A stretch of 64,000 nt of DNA from Heliocidaris tuberculata (lineage: Eukaryota > Echinodermata > Echinoidea > Camarodonta > Echinometridae). The notes beneath the pieces are model-generated. The model ran no database searches. It saw nothing but the letters and a program-made list of their open reading frames with translations, and had not been told where the DNA came from. The stretch is from the NCBI GenBank assembly GCA_025618425.1, contig CM046833.1, forward strand, positions 39,251,274 to 39,315,273, in the 5' to 3' direction. Of this stretch, positions 55,500 to 64,000 are shown one piece after another (position 1 is the first letter of the stretch; the number at the start of each line of letters is the position of its first letter). The position numbers and the translations under genes are program-made.

Positions 55500-58210
55500 A
55501 GATGCTCTAATGCGTCTCCTATAGAATCTTTACCATGAGGCGTTACTTGTTTAGTAAAGTTATTGAATCTTAAAATTTCTTTTGACATTTAAAGAGTTAT
55601 TTATCATACTTGTATTCACCTGGACGGTACGCTCCAGTTAACAAAACAAGAACAAAACAACCAAAATCCTTTAACTTTAGGACATGAATAACAAAGCATG
55701 CGCATTTCTTATCTCATGAAAGTAATCTGAAGAGAACTTGGCAATAATTCTTCGAACTACACAAAGTTCTATTTCAACAAATAACATCATCTCCAAAAGA
55801 ATAGCATTAACTGTCATTTATATGCACTTGTTAATCAAATTGTCTCCCATCATTAAAGGTATTCTTATTTGGTTTTTCATACTCGAACCTTTTAATGGAT
55901 ACACACTTCTCTATTCAAGATCAGTTGAAATGAATGAACAAAACAACCTTTTTTTTAAATAACAGCCAGTTACAATCATGTAACATGATTGTAACCTGAA
56001 ATGTTTGCAGCTTAGTGAAATAAATTTGCATGTTTTGAATAACATGGAAATCAATGCACACGCATTTCTTATCTCATCATCAGAAGACGACTTGGCAATA
56101 ATTCTTCAAACTACACGAAATTCCAATTAAACAAAGGATATGCTCTTCAGAAGAATAACAAATACTTCATGTCATCTTTTATGTACATGCTGACCAAACT
56201 ATCTCCCATTATTCCAGCTGGGTATTATTTGCTTCTTTTAACAATGCCATTTAATGGATATATACAAATTTATGAAGAATTTTTGCCATGTGTTCTCTAT
56301 TCTATATAGATCAGTTTCAATAAAATGAACAAAAGAACATCTATGATGACGACCAATTAACTTGAAATACATGCCATTCACCCGTGTTCAGTCTTCAGAT
56401 CGTTATCCATGCATGAATATACATAATAGCATCCTAATTAAAATAAATCTCCGTGAAGGGGTCAACAACTTCGAACAAAGATGTTCCAGAAGAAAGATTT
56501 TTTTTTTTAAACCTTCTACCTTCCTTCACAAGATGGTCGAAATGTCACGATAAATGGATAACAAATAACCAATTCAGTGACAAAATAGCTTAAAAGAATG
56601 TGTACTCTTAATCGACCACAAGCCGAGCAATCATGAATATTTCATCCAACAAATCAAAAAGAGATTTGTCATACTTGTTTGGCATATGAGTATAGCTCTC
56701 CTCCATTAGAATAGACAGTGGTAGACAAAGAGAGTAACTGATCAGAAACTCTCTGAAGCATGACTTCAATAAATTGATTTAAGGTATGTGGCTGTATCAA
56801 TTCCCGCCATATCGAAAGTTGGTGTTATTTAGCATTACACCTTTAAAAGGTTTTGCATACCATGCTTTTCAATACTGCTAAAGTTTTGATTCGCACCTTC
56901 CAATATACATGTCTTTTATCTTTTGTATAACAATAGCAGCCTTGGTTGATATTATTTGCATAAGATGAATAACAGAATTACGATCTTTCCACACTAGTAA
57001 GTATTTCAAAAGGCACCAGCAGAATATGGCGGAATGTGCATAATAATGACGCAACCTTTAATGAGTTAATTGAATATACCCACTGAAATCCAGCATGTTC
57101 AAAACGTCAATCTAACAACCCGAAAGCGCGGCCACTTCTCAGCATCTTCCTCCCTGATTCATTTATGTAAATCTTTTGGAGTGCATCAACCTCAGCGTTC
57201 AAAGTTTGACTTTGTATTATGCATCATTGAGATCCTAATGAACAAAAGAATGAACAAGAGAACCCTTTTTTTTGTTATAACAACCAATTAACTTAAAATA
57301 TTTGCACTGGTTTTAAACACTGAAATTGCAGTTTTGTATCTTCTTTCAATCAATCGGTCAAAATGCAAGAATAAATAAGGAGCAATGAACCCGTTCAATA
57401 ACAAGATACTCTAGTGTGTCTGTACTCTTAACCAAAAGACTACCTTGTTAAATAAAGTCATTCAGTCATAAAAATGCATTTGACATCTTATTCATATGTC
57501 TGCTGACCGGAACGCTCTATAGTTAATGATAATAATAAAATCCTCATTAGTGACCTAAATTTGCCTGTTTTGAATAACATGGAAATCAATGCATGCGCAT
57601 TTCTTATCTCATCATCAGAAGAGGACTTTGCAATATTTCTTCAAACTACACGAAATTCCTATGAAACAAAGGATATACTCTTCAAAAGAATACCAAATAC
57701 TGCATGTCACTTGAATCATATTATGCGCATGTTGACCAAATTATCTCCATTATTCCAGCTGGGTATTCTTATTTGCATCTCTTAACACTGAGATTTAATG
57801 GGCTATATACAATTTATTAAGAAGAGTTTTTGCCATGTGTTCTCTATGCTATATGGATCAATATAAAATGAGCAAAGGAACCTCTATGATGGCAACCAAT
57901 TAACTTGAAATATTTGAACTGGTTTTAAATTCGTGAACACGTTACATAATGCCATTCGCAATGTTTAGTCTACATATCATTGTACATGCATACACGATAC
58001 ACGTCCTAATTAAAGTAAACCTCTGTAAAAGGGTCAACAACTTCATCCAACAGAGATATTCAAGAAGTAAAAAAAAAAAAAATCTTTTCTTTTTTAACCT
58101 TCTACCTTCCTTCTGATAAGGTGGTCGAAATGTCACAATAAATGGATAACAAATACCAATTCAATGACCAAATATCTTTTAAGAATGTTTACTCTTAATC
58201 GACTATAGAA
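55500..58210. repeat. Diverged direct repeats between LINE ORF1 and ORF2
   Basis: GCATTTCTTATCTCAT plus ACTTGGCAATAATTCTTC-type sequence occurs near 55703, 56059 and 57596. AATGAACAAAAGAAC..CCAATTAACTT recurs near 55930, 56325, 57245 and 57867. GGTCAACAACTTC through CCTTCTACCTTCCTTC is shared by 56460 and 58032. At least four diverged units of roughly 350-620 bp are present. Confidence 0.7.
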
Positions 58211-58789
58211 ATATATATATATATTTTTTTTTAATTGTGCACAAACAAACAAATAATATTTTGGTGATTGGCTCAAGATCCTCAATAAGGTAATTCCAGA
58301 CAACCTCCAAGACTATTAAAAAATGTATGTTACATAATCATAATACTCCTTAAACTTACATTTATCAAGATTCCTTCCACAAAACAGTGGTTCAGTTGTC
58401 ATGGTAGTAGAAAGAATATGAAAAGAATTTTCTCCCTTTCTCCTTTCTTCCATTCGCCCTTCTCAAAACTGTTTTGAACTTCATCATTATAAAGTATTCA
58501 TTTTCTTTTATTTTCCACTTATCCCTGTCTTAGTCTCAATACCTCTCCCCCTATCCTTACAGCTTTCCTAAATATTGACTGCGAATCAATATTAATCAAG
58601 AAAATGTCTATTATTGTTGAAAAAAAAAAAATAAGGGGGAAAGGAAGAAAAGGAGCCACTTTAAAACTAGGTGTGGTTTATACACTCTGAGAATTTAAGT
58701 ATATCAATATAACAAATTCAGATATCACCATGATAAAACATCGCACATACAAGCGTAAGCTTTTCAAACAAATACCTTCATATCGAAAG

Positions 58790-59300
58790 TAGGCTTCTTT
58801 ATAAACATGAATCATTTCATATTTTATCAAATTTATTGAAATGTTGAAAATCTTGATTGTCTCTCATTTCTTCTACTCGTCGAAATGTTCACAGCATTCA
58901 TCGTATTCCGTCTCAGTTAATAATATATAAAAGCCGTCCTTTCTCCATGCAGGTATTTCTGTTTTCCTTTTTCATCTTCTTTCAATTGTCTCGATGAGTT
59001 TCATTTCCCCCTCTCCCCTTTCATCCTGCTTCTACTCGAATATAAAACTTCACAAAAACAAATAAAGATAACTTATACGATACGGTGAGTAGAGTATGCG
59101 TTAGATTTTCTCTGATGATCCACAATAAAATAACGTTTCACCTTGTAAAATATGTTCACAGCAGTCGTCGTGTTCATCACCAAAAATAATCATAATAATA
59201 TATAATGGTTCCTTTCTCCAGCTTCATGATCATTGCTTCTTTTATTTTGCTTTCTCATCTTCTTTCCACTTATTTTTGTCAGGCTTTGTGCTTTTATTTT
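58790..59300. repeat. Weak two-copy direct repeat near ORF1 3' end
   Basis: ATGTTCACAGCATTCATCGT, AATAATATATAAAAGCCGTC and CCTTTCTCCATG (58884-58955) reappear in diverged form as TGTTCACAGCAGTCGTCGTG and AATAATATATAATGGTTCC (59153-59220). Confidence 0.5.
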
Positions 59301-59411
59301 CTCGAATTTGACTGAAATAACTTTTAAATCGATTATCCTGTAGGTTTCCATGCTTTAATACCAAAAAGATTCTAGGCATAACTGAAGATCAGGTGAATTT
59401 CCAGCCTCTGT

Positions 59412-60340
59412 TTAAAGTCCTCCGACTGCTCCTACCAAATCTTCTTCTGTACCGACGTTTTGTGGGTCTACTTGACTTCCTTCAGCTACCTCCATCGCGT
59501 TGTCTGAAGGTTTTGGATTTGGTCTTCTCCTTTTTCCAGCCATTTCCACAAATCTCTTCTGCTCATCTCTGCTTAGAAATTTTCCGTCTACGAAAAGCTT
59601 CCAGGGTTCCGCCCGAGAGAAAAAGGCGAGTCTCCCATCGTTCCTCGCAGCTTTCAGAGCTGGTATCTGCAGTCGTCGCTCATCTCTCACTCGCTTAGGT
59701 AGATCGTCAATGATAAAGTAAGAGCTCCCCTTTAGTTTTTTCGAATTACTCTGAATCATAATCTTATCGCTGTAACGAAGGAAGCGCGCCTTGATTGGGC
59801 GTGGTCGTGTAGTAGCCGGAACACGATGTACACGCTGGTGTTCGACGCTTCCGATCTGTTCGTTGGTTAGTCCCAAATTAACTTTGTAGAACTCTTTCAC
59901 GACCTTTTCAGTGTCCTCTTTTTCAGATTTCTCCGGAATACCCATGATGACTATGTTCTCCCGACAAATATAAGACGAAAGTCTGTCAATTTCTCTTTCT
60001 CTCTTCAACTGTTCTTCTTTGATTTCACTTTCTATATAGACGAGGTATCTCCGTTCGTTTCTGTCAGATGTTCAGTTTCTTCAGCTTGGAATTTAAGAGC
60101 TTCGGAGAAATCCTTCAAACGTTTTTCAATGTTTTCGGCATGTTGGGCTAATTTAACTTCCAGTCTTGTAAACCGTTCATTAAAACGTTCATTTAACTTT
60201 CCCATTTGCGATTCTATCACTTTTTCAATTGATGGAAGCAATCGTGGGCTGTCCGGCGTGCTATAGACTGGGCTGGTAGGTGTAAGAGGTCTCCGCCGTT
60301 TCGACCCGGTGTTTCCGCTTCCACCCCCGGTCTTGCTCAT
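59412..60340 (-). pseudogene. LINE ORF1 (coiled coil plus RRM-type RNA-binding domain), frameshifted
   Basis: In L1-type elements ORF1p is the RNA chaperone that coats the element RNA. Start MSKTGGGSGN at 60340, then a basic Ser/Pro region (SKRRRPLTPTSPVYSTPDSP) and a coiled coil (about 48-95, KLNERFNERFTRLEVKLAQH). This frame stops at a TAG near 60032. The sequence continues at once in another frame as ESEIKEEQLKREREIDRL, then ENIVIMGIPE (RRM-type strand) and PKRVRDERRLQIPALKAARN, as in L1 ORF1 C-terminal domains. One small indel near 60035 therefore separates the halves. Total about 310 codons. Confidence 0.8.
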
Positions 60341-60456
60341 TGTATCCCAGTATAGCACCAGAAGCCGCGAAAATGTGTACAAAGTTTATGGCGAGGGGAG
60401 GAGGAGCGACCTAACACGTCCTTACACGATAGAAGTCATGATTGGATGTCATGATC

Positions 60457-62068
60457 CAGGGGCCTGTTTCTCGAAACCGTCATATGTCTAAGTTCTTGAC
60501 TAAGTCAGCGCTAGTTCTCTAGTTGTCCGCTACGTGTTTCACGAAGCCGTCTTTACCAAGGTGCGCGACAACTTCCTGACTGAGGACTTATGACGCCTCC
60601 AACCCTGTCATATCTTTTTTAGTCGACGTACAGCGCCATCACATGTTATTTATTGGGTAGATTATGGTAGGCAAAACGGGACATTACATACTTCTATGCA
60701 ATTCTTTCTACGCATTCACTTTATCTGGAATTTATCCATGCTTATATTATGAAAATTATATAAAATACATAGTGTTTTTGTTCAAGGCTTGTCTCCACTT
60801 AACTCTAGTGAATCAACACTCTTTCCACATTCTAATGGATAAAAAACCCCAACCAAACAAACAACAGCCTAATTGAGGTCATTTCAATATGAAAGGAATT
60901 TTTTTTCAAATGAAAAAGAAAACCATAATAAAAACGATAACAATAATAGACTGACAGGAGATAGGCCTGTATCAAAATGTGGTGGGGAAAAAAAAAAGTT
61001 AAACCAAAACTTGTCAAATTAATCCCATCATTGGAAACTGGAAAAAAAAAAAAAACTATTGACAAATAAACATTGGCAAGAAAAAAAATACAAGCCTTAC
61101 TGATAAGCAATGGGAACTTGGGAAGTATTATAATCTAGAAAAAAATATAAATTCATAACTGTTGCTAGGTATGTTTTATGTCAAAATGAATTTAGTAAGT
61201 CTCTTAACTTCTGATTGCAAAGCTATTTTACGATATGGGTCCTTCATATCTGATCAATTAGCATGAAAAATGACGTGCTACCATAATAAACTTGAAAATC
61301 ACATGTTACGTCTTATATAATAATTACAAGAGTGCTTTTTGTGTGAAAACAAATAATTGGGCGATCTTCGTAAATGATTTCTATAAAGATTTCTTTGGTG
61401 AACTAAAATCCGACGAGGGAACTGTAATATGACACGGTCGGCCAGCCATAGTCAACGGCATATTCTCTGGTTTTCAGACCCATATCAGTGTAAACATAGA
61501 TTATATCAACGATTTTTAAAATGAATACTTTGAAACATACGTGTTTAAACTTATAATATGAATATTTTTGTAATTTCCATATCATACTCAAGCCCAAAAA
61601 CATTATGTAAAACATTCAAAGCATATTATTATTACAATGAAAATATATGGGTTTATTTTTATAAACTATCAAATCACGACATCCGGGGGGTACCTATCCA
61701 ACGTAAAGCTGGCTCACCGATCATGAAATAAATCACTCATATTTTTCATTTTACAAGCGAATCCATCATGTAATTTACGTAATTAAAAAATTATTTGGCA
61801 TCTATTATACCCTTCTACATTTTCTATTTTCTTTTATTCCCTAATTCATTCAAATATTTGCAGTTGAGTTAAATTTAGCTTTTAAAAATATAGTGTAATT
61901 GCAACCAAGGCTACGTGTCGGCTCCTATTCTCGCCGATAGTATCGATATCACGAGATGTCTAGCTAGTTAGCTCTTCGTGAAACAGTTTAGGAAGATCAT
62001 GGACATCTCCGTAGTTGGCGGATAAAGTTATGACTGTCTTGTCGTTGGTTTCGAGAAACAGGCCCCAG
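60457..62068. mobile_element. DNA transposon A, GGGGCCTGTTTCTCGAAACC ends
   Basis: The 20-bp terminus at 60459-60478 is repeated in reverse at 62047-62066. The rest of the 1.6 kb is AT-rich, without a transposase. The right half is present again, inverted, at 63097-64000. Subterminal words (GTTTCACGAAG, CGTCATA) are shared with transposon B. Confidence 0.8.
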
Positions 62069-62072
62069 GGGC

Positions 62073-63096
62073 CTGGGGGTCGTTTCATCAAACCGTCATA
62101 ACGACAAGATCAGCGACATCTCGACGCTGTCGCTCAACTTGTCCGCTAATCGTTTCACAAAGCCGTATTTGCGAAGATCAGCGACAACTTCCCTGACAAG
62201 TGACTTGTCGGTACTCCAAACATGTCATATCTTTTTAGAACGCCATCACAAGCCAGCTTTTAGTTAGTCTATGGGCTGCGAAAAAATGAAAAATGTAAGC
62301 TAAGAGAAAATTATTTCCTGCTCTCCAAGCACATTTCTTTATCATTCTTTTTATCAAATAGTTTTACTAATCTTTTTATTATAATATTTTACAGACGGAC
62401 ATTATGTTTTTATGACTTCTTGATCCCCAACAAGTATGTGAGATTAATATTAAAAATACCTACATCGGTCTACCATAGAAAAAGCGTCTAAAACGGAACA
62501 GTCTGCATATACAGACCAATTTAAACGACGACAATTTATCATGTATGTATTTTACCTTTATTTTTCCCTTTTCACGCAATAATTTGATATAAACAATATG
62601 AAATGTATTTTTTATAACTGAATATTAAGAATTGGGTCATAAAATATCTTTATTTAATCATTTTCTCTAAAGTGTACACGATTTGGGTCTTCTTTTCATA
62701 ATTAGTCAATTACGGTATCCTCTTATTTACAAATCTAGATTCGTACATCGCAAATGCATCCTCAAGTTTTCTCAATTTTATAAATTCTAAGATGCCATAA
62801 GTAACACATCTTTTCATGTAAACAGGATGTTTGTATCACCAGTATTAATTTTCGCTGCCTTTTTTGACATTTTGGAACAGTTTGGAGAAAACTGAGCCTC
62901 AAAGTCTGATTGGGTAATTGACGATAAATCCAATGGACTGTGATATAGACTATGTTTTTTAGCCGATGAGTATCGATATCATTGAGTTGTCGTTTATCAT
63001 GTCTTCGTGAAACAGTTTGTCAAGTCCATGACATTTCCGTAGATCGCCGACAAAGTTATGACTGTCATGGAGTTGATTTGATGAAACGACCCCCAG
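62073..63096. mobile_element. DNA transposon B, CTGGGGGTCGTTTCATCAAA ends
   Basis: A perfect 20-bp inverted repeat at 62073-62092 and 63077-63096. 1,024 bp, no transposase. It lies exactly between the two inverted copies of A and interrupts the palindrome they would form. Confidence 0.85.
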
Positions 63097-64000
63097 TTTC
63101 TCGAAACCAACGACAAGACAGTCATAACTTTATCCGCCAACTACGGAGATGTCCATGATCTTCCTAAACTGTTTCACGAAGAGCTAACTAGCTAGACATC
63201 TCGTGATATCGATACTATCGGCGAGAATAGGAGCCGACACGTAGCCTTGGTTGCAATTACACTATATTTTTAAAAGCTAAATTTAACTCAACTGCAAATA
63301 TTTGAATGAATTAGGGAATAAAAGAAAATAGAAAATGTAGAAGGGTATGATAGATGCCAAATGATTTTTAAATTATGTAAATTACATGATGGATTCGCTT
63401 GTAAAATGAAAAATATGAGTGATTGATTTCATGATCGGTGAGCCAGTTTTACGTTGGATAGGTACCCCCCGGATGTCGTGATTTGATAGTTTATGAAAAT
63501 AAACCCATATATTTTCATTGTAATAATAATAATAATATGCTTTGAATGTTTTACATAATGTTTTTGGGCTTGAGTATGATATGGAAATTACATAAATATT
63601 CATGTTATAAGTTTAAACACGTATGTTTCAAAGTATTCATTTTAAAAATCGTTGATATAATCTATGTTTACACTGATATGGGTCTGAAAACCAGAGAATA
63701 TGCCGTTGACTATGGCTGGCCTACCATGTCATATTACAGCTCCCTCGTCAGATTTTAGTTCACCAAAGAAATCTTTATAGAAATCATTACGAAGATCGCC
63801 CAATTATTTGTTTTAAGACAAAAAGCACTCTTGTAATTATTATATAAGACGTAACATGTGATTCTCAAGTTTATTATGGTAGCACGTCATTTTTCATGCT
63901 AATTGATCTGATATGAAGGACCCATATCGTAAAATAGCTTTGCAATCAGAAGTTAAGAGACTTACTAAATTCATTTTGACATAAAACATACCTAGCAACA
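63097..64000. mobile_element. Transposon A, second copy, inverted, running off the window
   Basis: From TTTCTCGAAACCAACGACAA onward it is the reverse complement of 62060 down to about 61155, with few mismatches, to the last base of the window. The remaining part of this copy lies outside. Confidence 0.9.

Larger units (their letters stand above)
50009..60456 (-). mobile_element. L1/Tx1-like LINE region (ORF1, repeat spacer, ORF2, 3' UTR)
   Basis: On the minus strand: frameshifted ORF1 (60340-59412), a 5 kb non-coding spacer with direct repeats, ORF2 (54359-50610) with one in-frame stop, then a tail-bearing 3' UTR. ORF1 with coiled coil plus RRM-type domain and ORF2 with APE endonuclease plus RT is the L1/Tx1 plan. 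The long spacer is abnormal, so this is either one element with an expanded middle or two adjacent copies. Confidence 0.65.

Overview
The window is animal nuclear DNA: intron-rich genes with GT-AG splice sites, abundant microsatellites, and a dense layer of non-autonomous DNA transposons, tRNA-derived SINEs and non-LTR retrotransposons. The expanded ankyrin/ZU5/death-domain gene type and the style of the palindromic repeats suggest an echinoderm, most likely a sea urchin; that is an inference from general knowledge, not from a database match.

Two host genes can be assembled exon by exon. (1) On the + strand, 8370-19146, nine exons with compatible phases encode the C-terminal 505 residues of an ankyrin-repeat / ZU5 / UPA-like / death-domain protein; the 5' part is not visible and probably lies upstream. 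(2) On the - strand, 45661-27044, twelve exons encode a complete mitochondrial 3-oxoacyl-ACP synthase (OXSM, a KAS II-type condensing enzyme), 459 or 478 aa depending on the start, with all catalytic residues present. The two genes are convergent, separated by about 8 kb of AT-rich 3' flank and repeats.

Layout: 1-8.4 kb is repeats (polypurine tract, a decayed CR1-like LINE, poly-G-ended elements, and a 1.7 kb hAT-like element with perfect 8-bp target duplications). 8.4-19.1 kb is the death-domain gene, with MITEs in its introns. 19.1-27.0 kb is 3' flank containing a diverged tandem duplication and a tandem-repeat transposon with CATGCCTCCGCC ends. 27.0-45.7 kb is OXSM; its introns hold SINEs, two TTAA-flanked (piggyBac-like) elements, a ~46-bp minisatellite of about 1.7 kb, decayed fragments of its own exon 2, and a ~295-bp near-perfect palindrome. 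46.3-47.0 kb holds two oppositely oriented hAT-like MITEs, each with its own 8-bp duplication. 47.8-60.4 kb is a stack of L1/Tx1-like LINE sequence on the - strand: a 5'-truncated copy, two tail-bearing 3'-UTR copies, a nearly intact ORF2 (endonuclease plus reverse transcriptase, one in-frame TAG), a 5 kb spacer of direct repeats, and a frameshifted ORF1. 60.4-64.0 kb is a composite palindrome of two inverted copies of one DNA transposon separated by a second transposon.

No operon, CRISPR array, rRNA or convincing functional tRNA gene was found. The most unusual items are the cluster of decayed exon-2 fragments in OXSM, the ankyrin-ZU5-UPA-death gene with a possible ankyrin-only isoform, the hAT-like element with hexanucleotide subterminal arrays, and the stacked LINE tails.
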